64,000 bases of DNA from an uncultured Paraprevotella sp. (GTDB lineage Bacteria; Bacteroidota; Bacteroidia; Bacteroidales; Bacteroidaceae), in the NCBI GenBank assembly GCA_944320765.1, contig CALUIS010000002.1, positions 124,001 through 188,000 of the forward strand, written 5' to 3'. Position 1 is the first letter of the stretch. Every line of letters begins with the position of its first letter. Position numbers and translations under genes: made by a program. Positions 53,757 through 62,666 of this stretch are shown here, in pieces. Under the pieces are notes generated by a model. It was given only the letters and a program-made list of their open reading frames with translations, was not told the origin of the DNA and made no database searches.

Positions 53757-54908
53757 TTATCTGTATGCTTTGCGTTTGTGGAAGTTCAGGCCGAGATAAA
53801 GGTTCAGCGTCCCGAAGGTGTTGTTGATGGAGAGCCGGTTGTGCCGGTAATTGTAATTATGCAGGATGAGCGACAGCCCGCCGAAATATTTCGTGTTGTT
53901 CCACACCAGCCCGATGCGTCCCGTCACGTCGATGTTGAAGTTGTCCAGGTTGAAGAGCGAAGGCCAGAACGGACGGTCTTCCCCCGTCCCTGTCTCCACG
54001 GGACTCAGGTTGCTGTGCGTCCTTTTATACCCGATGGCGGGAGCCAGGGAGACGCACAGCAGCCAGTCGCGCTTGAACACCCAGTTGTAGGCGTAGCCGC
54101 AGCTGACGCTGTAGTCGTCATACTTCAGGTTGTTGATGCGGAAGTCCTGGCTCAGCTCATGTCCCGGGTTCTGCGTGAGTCCGGCGGGAAGCGCGTCGTA
54201 GTCGAAGTCCAACTCGTGTCGGGTGAAGGAAAGCCCCACCTTCCACGAGCCGCAGCTTTTCCTTTGCACGGTGCTTTGCGCGAAGGCGGCGGGATAGGAG
54301 AAACGTTTGTGGTTGAAGATGTAGTAGGCGTTGATGCCCGTCACTTTCACGTTGATGCCCTTGCAGGTGGTGCCTTCCATCTCCTCCGCCTCTTCTCCCA
54401 ATCCTTTCGCCTTGCGCAGGCGGAAGCCGTCTCCCGTGCGGCGGTAAATCAGGTCGCAACCCAGCATCGCGCTGTAAAGGCTCATCTCGAATTCCGTCTT
54501 TCTCGACTGGTGGCCTTTCCCCAGCGACGAGACCTCGAACGTATAGCCCAGGAAAATCCACCGCCAGCCCAGATAGGGGCCGATTTTGACGGCAGGCTTG
54601 GGGTAGAACGACAGTTTCTGTCCCAGCTCGCGGCTGTTGAGCGCATAGGTCTCGAAGCTGTAGGTGTTCTGCAGCATGAAGGCCCAGTTGTAGCGGTTGG
54701 GCGTGATGTAGGTGGTGTCCATGGCGTTGAACGCCCGGAAGAACTGCTTGAAAATGTTTCCCTTCGGCTCTTCCGCCGGCATGGAGGAACAAACAGAAGA
54801 ACTGCTCCGCCTGTCCTGCGACATCTCCCAAGGTTCGGAAGCGTAGGCAGGCACCGCCAGCCCGGCCAGCCCCGCCGTCCATGCCACTATCAGCCTGCCC
54901 GCTCTCAT
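53757..54908 (-). CDS. DUF4421 family protein
   Basis: 383 residues. An N-terminal signal peptide (about 1-23, ending AYAS) precedes an acidic and serine-rich linker, then a beta-rich domain starting DTTYITPNRYNWAFMLQNTY, typical of DUF4421, which probably forms an outer-membrane barrel: repeated alternating aromatic strands run to the end (NLYLGLNFHKRKAYR). Function unknown. It begins two bases after the oxidoreductase stop. Confidence 0.82.
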   Translation of the reverse strand: MRAGRLIVAWTAGLAGLAVPAYASEPWEMSQDRRSSSSVCSSMPAEEPKGNIFKQFFRAFNAMDTTYITPNRYNWAFMLQNTYSFETYALNSRELGQKLSFYPKPAVKIGPYLGWRWIFLGYTFEVSSLGKGHQSRKTEFEMSLYSAMLGCDLIYRRTGDGFRLRKAKGLGEEAEEMEGTTCKGINVKVTGINAYYIFNHKRFSYPAAFAQSTVQRKSCGSWKVGLSFTRHELDFDYDALPAGLTQNPGHELSQDFRINNLKYDDYSVSCGYAYNWVFKRDWLLCVSLAPAIGYKRTHSNLSPVETGTGEDRPFWPSLFNLDNFNIDVTGRIGLVWNNTKYFGGLSLILHNYNYRHNRLSINNTFGTLNLYLGLNFHKRKAYR

Positions 54909-54910
54909 CC

Positions 54911-55900
54911 CTACAGTTTCCCCAGAATCTTGTCCATCACCCAGTTCACCGGAGTGGCGCTCACGCTGTCGCAGGTGCATACGGCTTGTTTCTGCAAGTG
55001 TTCCACCACATTCCGGATCAGCGGGTACTGCACATGGGAAGGATTCGGCACCACGATTTCCTCCCGCCCGCGTTCGGTGTGCAGGGCGATGGGGTCGTAA
55101 GTGAACACGGAGAAGCAGATTTGCCCCTTGTCTCCGACAATCTCGATGCGGTCCGTCTTGGCCGACTCGTGGGCCACGAAGCACCAAGAACCCGACCCTG
55201 ACATGCCGTCGGGGAACTGGAAGCAGGCGTTCACGTTGTCCTCCGTGGCATACAGCCCCTCGCGGTTCGTGCAGAAGCCGTGTACCTTGATGATAGGGCC
55301 GAAGAATTCCTGCAGCAGGTCCAGCTGGTGCGGGGCCAGGTCGTAGAAATATCCTCCTCCGGCGATGTCCCGCTGCACGCGCCAGGGCAGTTCCTTGCTG
55401 TTGTAGTCCAGGTCACGCGGCGGGACGGCGAAACGGATTTGCACATTGAGCACCTTCCCGATAGTCCCGCTGCCGATCAGTTCCTTGACCTTGTTGAAAT
55501 AGGGCAGGTAACGCCGGTAGTAGGCCACGAAGCAAGGCACTCCCGTCTCCCGCGATATGCGGTTGATGCGCCCACATTCCTCGTAGCTGGCCGCCAGCGG
55601 CTTTTCCACATACACCGGTTTGCCGGCCTTCATGGCCATGATGGCGAAGGTGGCGTGCGAGGAGGGCGGGGTGGCGATGTATACGGCGTTGACATCCGGG
55701 TCGTCCACCAGTTCTTGCGCGTCGGTGTACCATTTCGGGATGCCGTGCCTTTCGGCGTACGAACGCGCCTTTTCCTTGTTGCGGCTCATGACCGCCACGA
55801 TTTCCGACCCGGGGACAAGGCTGAAAGCCGGCCCGCTCTTCTTTTCCGTCACCTCGCCGCAACCGATGAACCCCCATTTGATGGTGATGTCCGTGTCCAT
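54911..55900 (-). CDS. Gfo/Idh/MocA family NAD(P)-dependent oxidoreductase
   Basis: 329 residues. The N-terminal Rossmann fold has KWGFIGCGEVTEKK, AVYIATPPSSHATFA and the catalytic-site motif VYVEKPLAASYEECG at about residues 95-109. The C-terminal alpha/beta domain contains GGYFYDLAPHQLDLLQEF with the likely catalytic His. Such enzymes oxidise sugars or inositols. The substrate is unknown. ATG 55900 was chosen because in-frame codons upstream span the promoter. First of the set oxidoreductase-DUF4421-glycosylase; -7 element at 55932-55939. Confidence 0.92.
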   Translation of the reverse strand: MDTDITIKWGFIGCGEVTEKKSGPAFSLVPGSEIVAVMSRNKEKARSYAERHGIPKWYTDAQELVDDPDVNAVYIATPPSSHATFAIMAMKAGKPVYVEKPLAASYEECGRINRISRETGVPCFVAYYRRYLPYFNKVKELIGSGTIGKVLNVQIRFAVPPRDLDYNSKELPWRVQRDIAGGGYFYDLAPHQLDLLQEFFGPIIKVHGFCTNREGLYATEDNVNACFQFPDGMSGSGSWCFVAHESAKTDRIEIVGDKGQICFSVFTYDPIALHTERGREEIVVPNPSHVQYPLIRNVVEHLQKQAVCTCDSVSATPVNWVMDKILGKL

Positions 55901-55931
55901 GATACTTGGGTTTTGAGATATAATCCGCTTG

Positions 55932-55939
55932 CAAAAGTA
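55932..55939 (-). promoter_or_regulatory. -7 element TACTTTTG for the oxidoreductase operon
   Basis: Minus-strand TAnnTTTG match 31 bases before ATG 55900. Confidence 0.6.
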
Positions 55940-56047
55940 CGAAAAAAAAGTCATTCCAGACACTCATGTGGCATATTGGTATGGGGTGCTGCAAACTGGC
56001 GGGTGTATAAAAAATGTTATCTCGGCGCGGGAACGGGAAAAATGTGG

Positions 56048-56055
56048 TATTTTTG
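56048..56055 (+). promoter_or_regulatory. -7 element TATTTTTG for the membrane-protein gene
   Basis: TAnnTTTG match 27 bases before ATG 56083. Confidence 0.6.
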
Positions 56056-56082
56056 TTCCCGTCTATTTTATCGCACGACATT

Positions 56083-57009
56083 ATGGAAGAGAATAAAGAG
56101 AAGGGATTGTTCCAAGTGAGAAGTTATCTGGGTTGCCTGGACGAGGGGTTCAAACTGGCCACGCGCCACATCCTGCCGATGCTGAGGTTCACGTGGCCGT
56201 CGCTGGCCGCCGTGGCCGTGACAGCGGGCCTGTGGGGGGCGCTCTTCAACCAGTTCACGGTGGCCTTCGCCCAATGGATGGCGGCCACGGAGCCGGTGGT
56301 GCTTTCGTTGCCGCTGCTCGCCTTCCTGGTTTTGGGCGTGTTGTCCCTGCTGGCCGAGAGTTTCTACATGGGCAACGTGATGACGGCCCTTTCGCGCTTT
56401 GCCGACGGCGGCACCTGGGCGTCGCTGAAGTTCGGGGCGTCGAGGGGGGAGGTGGGCCGCTCGTTCCTGCGAGCGTTGACCTTCATCTTCATCGGCGACC
56501 TCGTGCTGTGGCTGTGCCTCACGCCCTGCACCTTGTGGCTGGGGCCGTACAGCGTGTGGAACTCCGTGGTGTTCTGCGTCCTGACGCTGGCGTTCTTCGT
56601 GCCTTACACCATGGTGGGGCTGGATTATATGCTGGGCGAAAAGCATGACTACTTCCGGAGCCTGAAGCGGATGAAGGACGGCTACCTGAACTGGGGGCCG
56701 CTGGCCATCGTCCTGTTCTGCGGCGGGCTGATCATGCTGGTGCTGGCCTTGGTGAGCTGGCTTCCGGCGGGCGTGCTGGCCTATGCGGGACACGAGTCGA
56801 TGATGGGCGTGCTGGGCGGCGATGCCACGGACCTTCCCGCGTCCGTGCCTTTCCTCGTGGTGTTCTTCTTCATGCTGGCTTCGGTCGTCACGAGCGTGTT
56901 CGGCTGGCTCACCTTGTTCCCCCTGGCTTATCTGTACGGTTCGGTGGAGACGCGCAAGAAGGACCTTGCCGCGTTTGAGGCCGAGGAACGCCGCCTGCAG
57001 GAGATGTAG
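56083..57009 (+). CDS. Six-helix membrane protein of unknown function
   Basis: 308 residues with about six hydrophobic helices (near 35-60, 72-98, 130-150, 158-180, 205-230 and 255-285) and a charged C-terminal tail (SVETRKKDLAAFEAEERRL) that would lie in the cytoplasm. Opening MEENKEKGLFQVRSYLGCLDEG. There is no transporter signature, signal peptide or enzyme motif. I do not recognise the family. Monocistronic, with its own -7 element, divergent from the oxidoreductase operon. Confidence 0.85.
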   Translation: MEENKEKGLFQVRSYLGCLDEGFKLATRHILPMLRFTWPSLAAVAVTAGLWGALFNQFTVAFAQWMAATEPVVLSLPLLAFLVLGVLSLLAESFYMGNVMTALSRFADGGTWASLKFGASRGEVGRSFLRALTFIFIGDLVLWLCLTPCTLWLGPYSVWNSVVFCVLTLAFFVPYTMVGLDYMLGEKHDYFRSLKRMKDGYLNWGPLAIVLFCGGLIMLVLALVSWLPAGVLAYAGHESMMGVLGGDATDLPASVPFLVVFFFMLASVVTSVFGWLTLFPLAYLYGSVETRKKDLAAFEAEERRLQEM

Positions 57010-57588
57010 GGCGGGGCGGAGGAACTTGGCGGGATGATACGGGAAATGGCCTTTTTGCTGTCTTCCTGAAAGGTTTATCGCGGTTTCCGTAACGCGAAGG
57101 ATTTCCAAAAGCCATGAACCAGAGGGCGAACTGTTAAAAAACGGGCGTGAGAAATGCTTCATACGCGCATTTCCACGCCCGAATCCCGATTTCTTTGCTG
57201 AAAGAAATTCCCGTCTTTGCTGAAAGAAACAAATTTCTTGCCGCAAAGCGGAAAAAACTTCTTTGTCCAATCTGATTTTTTGTACGGAAAAATGTATTTC
57301 CACGGGCTTCAGGCGGCCATTTCCATCCAGATGGGGCGGGAATGCGGCGCAAAACGCGCCGACACCGTGTCGGCATATCCCATGCTTTTCCGACACACGC
57401 TCCCGCGTCTGGCGCAAGACGTGCCTCCCGTCCCGCCAGGATGAAAGTAAAGTGGGGTAAAGGCTTTCATTCCGCCCGTTCCGCCCCCCCGGAATACTCG
57501 CGCATTTCCCGCCTTCCTTCCCGCCGGGCGGAAATACGCGATTCCCGCGAGCCGGAAATGTCAAAATGACATTTTGACGAAATGACGG
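57010..57588. other. Non-coding region with several inverted repeats
   Basis: 579 bases without a convincing gene. A 16-bp direct repeat TCTTTGCTGAAAGAAA lies at 57192-57207 and 57214-57229 (period 22), each a TTTCTTT-like/AAAGAAA hairpin (the second copy lacks the first two bases). A 17-bp palindrome GCCGACAC-c-GTGTCGGC lies at 57358-57374. An imperfect inverted repeat lies at 57499-57513 and 57526-57540. A TAnnTTTG promoter was not seen. Open frames here have atypical composition and no family resemblance. Confidence 0.6.
57560..57578 (-). terminator. Palindromic terminator after the porin gene
   Basis: GTCAAAATG-a-CATTTTGAC, a perfect 9-bp inverted repeat, begins 10 bases after the porin stop on the minus strand. 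Confidence 0.6.
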
Positions 57589-59871
57589 TCAGTTGAAGAA
57601 GTTCCACGAGAGGCCGAAGTGGATGTTCAGCGGGTTGATGGGGTAGTGGGGGACGAGGAAGGCGTTCTTGTTGAACGAGCCGGCGTTCACGTGGTTCACG
57701 TTGACATAGAAGCGGCAGTGCTTCAGGAAGAAGTTGATGTAGGCGTTGCAGATGGGGTAGTTGCCCAGCTTGACGCGCGTCTCGGGCGACTGCACCGTGA
57801 ACTGCTGGATGATGGGCGCGTAGTCCGGCGCGTAGTATTCCGTGAAGTAGCGCACGTCCGCGCCCAGTTGCACGCGAAGCACCTTGGCGTAGTGGAACAC
57901 GATGTAGAGGTTGCTGTAGAGCGACAGTTCCGGCAGCGGGAGGACATCCGCGTTGCTGGTCTTCTGGTAGGCCACCTCGTTGTCCCAATGCAGGATGCCC
58001 AGCTTGAAGTCCTGGTTGAGCTTGGCGCTGAACACCTGCACGCTGTTGCCGTACTGCTTGACGGAGATGCGGTTGCTGTAGCCCGCGAAGTTGCCGGCCT
58101 CGTTGTTGTAGGCCACCTTGTCCGTGGCGAAGTAGGCATAGTTCTTGATGTTCTCCACGCCCACCGACAAGGCCGTCCGGGTGCGTTTCAGCGAGAGCGT
58201 CCCCTCGATGCGCGTGCGGAACTCCTTGTCCAGGTCGTTGTCCCACCAGGCGAACTGCGAATGGTAGTGGCGCATGTAGAAGCTCGGGTTCAGGTTCTTG
58301 ACGAAGGCATGGGCCGCCAGCTGCACCGTGTCCTTGAAGAGGTGGAAGTTCAGGTCGGCCGTCCCGTCCACCTCGAACTGCCCCACGTCCTCTCCCAGGA
58401 GGGTCACCTCGCCGGTCACGTCATAGTGCAGCGTCTTCCCCTCCTGCTTCCTCAGCTGCCCGCCCACGGAGATGTTGTTCTCCCCGTAGCTCCGCTCTAT
58501 CTTGTTGCCGCCGTGCAGGTCCGGCAGTATGAAGTGCCGGTATTCGTGTGAGGCGAAAGCCGTCAGCCCGGCCTTCGCCCATTTGTTGAACCCTTCGCGC
58601 AGGGCGATGCCGAAAGTGTTCTGGATGGAATAGCCCCGCGTGCGGTCGCTCATGTTGTCCGGGTCGCCGTAGAATAGGTCGGCATAGTAGTTCTCCGGCG
58701 TGTCATGCGAATAGACCGTATGCTTGGCGTTCCGGATGCGGAGGGTGTGGATGAAGCTGCTCACCGGCACGAATTCCTGCGGGGGGGCGTTCTGGGCCAA
58801 GAAGCCCGCCCGGAGAGAGTCGAGCACCTTGTGCTGGTAGGCGGTGTCAGCTTTCTGGTAAGCGGTGAGCACGCTGTCGCGCAGCCCTCTCAGAAGCACG
58901 GAGTCGGCCGGCATGACGGGCTTCAGGGAGTCGGGCAGCTCGATGTCCTTGTAGAATCCCAGGTTGTAGCGGTGGGTCAGATAGTAAGTCTGGTCCTCGT
59001 TGCGGTTCCAGTTCTGCGACAGGTTGGTCGGGATGTCCCGCGAGTTGAACGAGCGGGTGAAGTCCTCGGGGTGCGTGATGTAGCTGTCGTCCGCGATGCC
59101 GCCGTTCTCGCCCAGGCGCATGTGGTTCACGCTGATCCAGGCGTGCATGTTGTAGCGGTCGCCCAGGTAATAGCCGTAGAGCGAGCCGTTGAAGAGCGAG
59201 GTGGCCTGGCTGTTGTAGTAGCCGCGCCCGTACAGGTAGTCCAGCTTGAAGCCGATGCCGGCAATCTTGTTGATGTTGCTGGCAAAATAGGCCCGGAAAC
59301 GGTCCTCTCCGTCCTGCTTGTTGCCGCAGGAATGGTAGGACAGGTTCGTGATGGGACTCAGCGTGTTGGTGAACTGGAACTGGCTGACAGGGGTGTAGAA
59401 GTAGTCGAACGGGTCGGCGAAGATGAAGTTGCTGTAGGGCTTGCGGTCCATGAAGAGGCGCGAGAGGCGCGGCGAGCCCAGGTTGCCCAGGAAGTTGTAC
59501 TGCCCCGTCGGGCCTGCCGTAAGGTTGAAGTTCTGGAAATTGTCGGGCAGGGTGTCCATCGCGGCCGGGGTGATTTGCCCGAAACGCTCGTCGATGTTCC
59601 AGGCGTGGGCGCCGATGGGGATGATTTTTTGCTCGCCCCGGGTGGTGTCGCGCCCCCAGGTGTAGCCGTTTTCGTAGTCCGTGATGGGGTTGCCGTAAGC
59701 GTCCACCGGATTCCCGTTGGCATCGAACTGCACGGGGTTTCCGTTGGCATCCACGGGATTGCCGTAGGCATCCGTCCCGTAGGGTGAGGTGCCGGTGGGG
59801 AATTGCGCCCAGGCCGGGACTGCCGCGCAAAGGCACAGGATATGGAGGAGTAGTCCGAGTTTCGATTTCAT
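57589..59871 (-). CDS. Putative outer-membrane porin (PF14121 type)
   Basis: 760 residues. A signal peptide (about 1-22, ending AWA) is followed by a low-complexity segment of four heptad-like DAxGNPV units (about 34-63), then a region beginning WGRDTTRGEQKIIPIGAHAW and a long beta-rich domain, with paired aromatic strands and a terminal Phe-rich strand (NIHFGLSWNFFN) typical of outer-membrane barrels. It matches the Bacteroidota 'putative porin' family. The transported solute is unknown. ATG 59871 was chosen as the signal-peptide start; -7 element TATCTTTG at 59880-59887. Confidence 0.88.
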   Translation of the reverse strand: MKSKLGLLLHILCLCAAVPAWAQFPTGTSPYGTDAYGNPVDANGNPVQFDANGNPVDAYGNPITDYENGYTWGRDTTRGEQKIIPIGAHAWNIDERFGQITPAAMDTLPDNFQNFNLTAGPTGQYNFLGNLGSPRLSRLFMDRKPYSNFIFADPFDYFYTPVSQFQFTNTLSPITNLSYHSCGNKQDGEDRFRAYFASNINKIAGIGFKLDYLYGRGYYNSQATSLFNGSLYGYYLGDRYNMHAWISVNHMRLGENGGIADDSYITHPEDFTRSFNSRDIPTNLSQNWNRNEDQTYYLTHRYNLGFYKDIELPDSLKPVMPADSVLLRGLRDSVLTAYQKADTAYQHKVLDSLRAGFLAQNAPPQEFVPVSSFIHTLRIRNAKHTVYSHDTPENYYADLFYGDPDNMSDRTRGYSIQNTFGIALREGFNKWAKAGLTAFASHEYRHFILPDLHGGNKIERSYGENNISVGGQLRKQEGKTLHYDVTGEVTLLGEDVGQFEVDGTADLNFHLFKDTVQLAAHAFVKNLNPSFYMRHYHSQFAWWDNDLDKEFRTRIEGTLSLKRTRTALSVGVENIKNYAYFATDKVAYNNEAGNFAGYSNRISVKQYGNSVQVFSAKLNQDFKLGILHWDNEVAYQKTSNADVLPLPELSLYSNLYIVFHYAKVLRVQLGADVRYFTEYYAPDYAPIIQQFTVQSPETRVKLGNYPICNAYINFFLKHCRFYVNVNHVNAGSFNKNAFLVPHYPINPLNIHFGLSWNFFN
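59683..59772 (-). repeat. Tandem coding repeat DAxGNPV in the porin
   Basis: About four 21-base units encode DAYGNPV, DANGNPV, DANGNPV and DAYGNPI, with a two-codon QF insert after the second unit. The units share most bases, so copy number could vary by slippage. Confidence 0.75.
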
Positions 59872-59879
59872 AACGGGTG

Positions 59880-59887
59880 CAAAGATA
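59880..59887 (-). promoter_or_regulatory. -7 element TATCTTTG for the porin gene
   Basis: Minus-strand TAnnTTTG match nine bases before ATG 59871, implying a very short leader. Confidence 0.5.
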
Positions 59888-59898
59888 GCAAGAAAAAG

Positions 59899-59945
59899 AA
59901 AAGAGGGACGCATTTCCAAATGAGAAACACGTCCCTTTTAAGGTT
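59899..59945 (-). terminator. Terminator of the oxidoreductase operon
   Basis: On the minus strand GGGACG (59940-59945 complement) pairs with CGTCCC (59905-59910 complement) and is followed by TCTTTTCTTTTTCTT. Confidence 0.65.
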
Positions 59946-59966
59946 TTTTTCCCGGGGGTACTCCTT

Positions 59967-60512
59967 TCAACCGGCCGGGGCGATGATTTCCATGCCCTTG
60001 CGCAGCGCGGCTTCGTTTTGCGGAATCAAGTCGTGATGCCGCGGCGGGAGGCTCTTGCGGAGCGCATGGACCACATCTTCCACCTCGACCAGCGGGCGCA
60101 CCTTGATCAGCCCGCCCAATACAATCATGTTGAACACTTTTCCGGCCTTCATCTCCGCCGCCGCGTCCATGGCGTCGATGCGGTAGACGCGGATGTCCTT
60201 GCGTGAGGGCGGGGTGCTGATGCCGTAACCGTCGTAGATCAGCGTCCCGCCGGGCTTGACACAGGACTCGAACTTGTCCAGCGAAGGTTGGTTGAGGATG
60301 ACCGCCGTGTCGTAGGCGCTCAGGATGGGGGACGAAATCCGCTCGTCGCTGACGATGACCGTGACATTGGCCGTCCCGCCGCGTTGTTCCGGACCGTAGG
60401 AGGGCATCCAGGTCACTTCCTTGCCTTCCACCAAGGCGGCGTAGGCCAGGATCTTTCCCATGGACAGCACGCCTTGCCCGCCGAATCCGGCTATGATGAT
60501 TTCTTCTTTCAT
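59967..60512 (-). CDS. 2-oxoacid:ferredoxin oxidoreductase, gamma subunit
   Basis: 181 residues. IIIAGFGGQGVLSMGKILAY and the SYGPEQRGGTANVTVIVSDE segment are the hallmarks of the gamma (KorC/VorC/IorB-like) subunit of CoA-linked 2-oxoacid oxidoreductases. It completes the enzyme with the alpha, beta and ferredoxin subunits encoded just upstream on the same strand. Last gene of the operon, followed by a terminator. Confidence 0.93.
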   Translation of the reverse strand: MKEEIIIAGFGGQGVLSMGKILAYAALVEGKEVTWMPSYGPEQRGGTANVTVIVSDERISSPILSAYDTAVILNQPSLDKFESCVKPGGTLIYDGYGISTPPSRKDIRVYRIDAMDAAAEMKAGKVFNMIVLGGLIKVRPLVEVEDVVHALRKSLPPRHHDLIPQNEAALRKGMEIIAPAG

Positions 60513-60524
60513 GATGTTCGTTTT

Positions 60525-61310
60525 TTAGAGTGAATCTTCCGTTATGGCGGTCGTGTCCTTCAGGTCGCCCAGCGGGTAGAACTTGAACATGTGTTCTTCC
60601 ATCCATTGGTTGGCCTTCTCGGGCGACAGCTTCCAGCCCGCGTTGCAGGTGGACACGATTTCCACCAGGCTGGCCCCTTTCCCCGCCATGCTGTTCTCGA
60701 ACGCCTTGCGGATGGCTTTCTTGGCCTTGCGGATGGCCGCCACGTTGTGTACGGACTGGCGGGTGACGTAGCACGTGCCTTCCAGCGTTGCGGCGATTTC
60801 GGTGAACTTCAGCGGGTAGCCGTGCAGGTCGGCCACGCGCCCGTAGGGGCAGGTGGAGGTCTTCATCCCCATCAGGGTGGTGGGGGCCATCTGCCCGCCC
60901 GTCATGCCGTAGATGGCGTTGTTGATGAAAATAATGGCGATATGCTCGCCCCGGTTCAGGGCATGGATGCTCTCCGCCGTGCCGATGCAGGCCAGGTCGC
61001 CGTCGCCTTGGTACGTGAAGACCAGACGGTCGGGCCAGAGGCGCTTGATGGCCGTGGCCACGGCAGGCGCCCTTCCGTGGGCGGCCTCCACCCAGTCCAC
61101 GTCGATATAGTTGTAGGCGAACACGGCGCACCCCACAGGCGAGATGGCCACGGTCTTTTCCTCCATGCCCATCTCCTCGATAATCTCGGCCACGAGCTTG
61201 TGGACCACCCCGTGGCTGCATCCCGGGCAGTAGTGCATCGGGTTGTCGTTGAGCAGCGCGGGTTTCTTATAGACCAGATTCTCCGGTCGCATGATTTCTT
61301 CTTCGGTCAT
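60525..61310 (-). CDS. 2-oxoacid:ferredoxin oxidoreductase, TPP-binding beta subunit
   Basis: 261 residues. The thiamine diphosphate motif begins YQGDGDLACIGTAESIHALN and runs through FINNAIYGMTGGQMAPTTL (about 120-160). MHYCPGCSHGVVHKL near the start carries conserved cysteines. It performs the oxidative decarboxylation step on 2-oxoacids with the alpha subunit. The sequence cannot decide between 2-oxoglutarate and branched-chain 2-oxoacids. It starts 11 bases after the small membrane-protein gene. Confidence 0.94.
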   Translation of the reverse strand: MTEEEIMRPENLVYKKPALLNDNPMHYCPGCSHGVVHKLVAEIIEEMGMEEKTVAISPVGCAVFAYNYIDVDWVEAAHGRAPAVATAIKRLWPDRLVFTYQGDGDLACIGTAESIHALNRGEHIAIIFINNAIYGMTGGQMAPTTLMGMKTSTCPYGRVADLHGYPLKFTEIAATLEGTCYVTRQSVHNVAAIRKAKKAIRKAFENSMAGKGASLVEIVSTCNAGWKLSPEKANQWMEEHMFKFYPLGDLKDTTAITEDSL

Positions 61311-61321
61311 AGTCTTACGGA

Positions 61322-61561
61322 TTAAAACAGAAAGCGCAAAAAGAATTCGACAATTTTGAGAAACATGCCGGCCCCGATGACGCAGATGCCCACGAGATGG
61401 CGGTCCGGCAGGGCGAAATAAAGCACCAGCCCCACGGCCGCACATGCCAGGAAAAGCACGTTCAGGACTTTGCGCGCGGAGTCTACCGACAGTCCGCCGC
61501 GCCGGGCACGTTCCTTGCGTGCCGTTTCTTCAATCAGTTTCTCAATCTCTTCGCGGTCCAT
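61322..61561 (-). CDS. Small membrane protein inside the oxidoreductase operon
   Basis: 79 residues. A charged N-terminus (MDREEIEKLIEETARKERAR) is followed by two membrane helices (about 32-49 and 54-76). I do not recognise a named family. It lies between the alpha and beta subunit genes, with gaps of 10 and 11 bases, so it is translated with them. A membrane-anchoring role for the complex is possible but only inferred. Confidence 0.8.
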   Translation of the reverse strand: MDREEIEKLIEETARKERARRGGLSVDSARKVLNVLFLACAAVGLVLYFALPDRHLVGICVIGAGMFLKIVEFFLRFLF

Positions 61562-61571
61562 GATGTTTCTT

Positions 61572-62660
61572 TTATGATTGGATGAGTTTTTCTTTCAAAG
61601 CCCGCACCACCTCGTCGGGGGCCGGCACCACGCCGCCCATGCGCCCGTAGTGGGCCACGGGCACTTGCCCGTCCGTGGCCAGGCGGATGTCCTCCACCAT
61701 CTGTCCGGCATTGATCTCGAAGCTGAGGATGCCTTTCACCCGGCGGCCCAGACGGGCAATCTCCCCGGCGGGGAAAGGCCAAAGTGTGACGGGGCGGAGA
61801 AGCCCCACTTTGATGCCTTCGGCGCGGCACATCTCGATGACCTTCAGCCCGATGCGCGCGGCAGACCCGAAAGCCACGATGAGATATTCCGCATCCTCGC
61901 ACAAGACATTCTCGAAGCGCACTTCCTTCTCTCTGATTTCCTCGTACTTGGCCTGCAGGTGCAGGTTCTTCTGTTCCATCTTCCCGCAGTCCAGTTCCAA
62001 TGAGGTGAGGATGTTGGGCCGGCGTTCCTTCTTCCGGCCCATGGTCGCCCACGGGCACTCTTCCTGAATCTGTTCTTCCGTGCGGCGCGGTTTGAAGGGC
62101 GGGAGGACCAGCTTTTCCATCATCTGCCCGATGACCCCGTCGCTCAGGATCATGGCCGGATTGCGGTACTTGAACGAAAGCTCGAAGGCCAGGTCCACGA
62201 AGTCGGCCATCTCCTGCACGGAAGCCGGCGCCAGCACGATGACATTGTAGTCGCCGTTGCCGCCGCCACGTGTGGCTTGGAAATAGTCCGACTGGCTGGG
62301 CTGGATGGAACCCAGCCCCGGACCGCCGCGCTGCACGTTGACGATAAGTCCCGGAATCTCGGCACCCGCCATATAGGCGATGCCTTCCTGCATCAAGGCC
62401 ACGCCCGGACTCGACGACGAGGTCATGCAGCGTTTGCCTGCGGCACCGCCGCCATAGACCATGTTGATGGAAGCCAGCTCGCTCTCGGCCTGCACCACCA
62501 CCATGCCCGTGGTTTCCCACGGCTTCTCCAAGGCCAGGGTCTCCAGCACCTCCGATTGCGGCGTGATGGGGTAGCCGAAGTAGCCATCGCATCCGCAGCG
62601 GATGGCGGCATGGGCGACGGCCTCGTTTCCTTTCATCAATACTACTTCTTTTTCTGCCAT
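61572..62660 (-). CDS. 2-oxoacid:ferredoxin oxidoreductase, alpha subunit (VorB-like)
   Basis: 362 residues. GNEAVAHAAIRCGCDGYFGY near the start and PITPQSEVLETLALEKP are the alpha-subunit hallmarks, as are SSSPGVALMQEGIAYMAGAE and NVQRGGPGLGSIQPSQSDYF. The C-terminal third (YLIVAFGSAARIGLKVIEM) is the transketolase-C-like domain. It resembles VorB (3-methyl-2-oxobutanoate oxidoreductase) and KorA. It overlaps no neighbour and lies six bases after the ferredoxin-subunit gene. Confidence 0.93.
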   Translation of the reverse strand: MAEKEVVLMKGNEAVAHAAIRCGCDGYFGYPITPQSEVLETLALEKPWETTGMVVVQAESELASINMVYGGGAAGKRCMTSSSSPGVALMQEGIAYMAGAEIPGLIVNVQRGGPGLGSIQPSQSDYFQATRGGGNGDYNVIVLAPASVQEMADFVDLAFELSFKYRNPAMILSDGVIGQMMEKLVLPPFKPRRTEEQIQEECPWATMGRKKERRPNILTSLELDCGKMEQKNLHLQAKYEEIREKEVRFENVLCEDAEYLIVAFGSAARIGLKVIEMCRAEGIKVGLLRPVTLWPFPAGEIARLGRRVKGILSFEINAGQMVEDIRLATDGQVPVAHYGRMGGVVPAPDEVVRALKEKLIQS

Positions 62661-62666
62661 TGCTTT

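Noticed and set aside
57010..57588. tRNA or other known structured RNA gene
   Set aside because: No TΨC-like GTTCRANNC with a matching acceptor stem was seen, and the hairpins do not form a cloverleaf.
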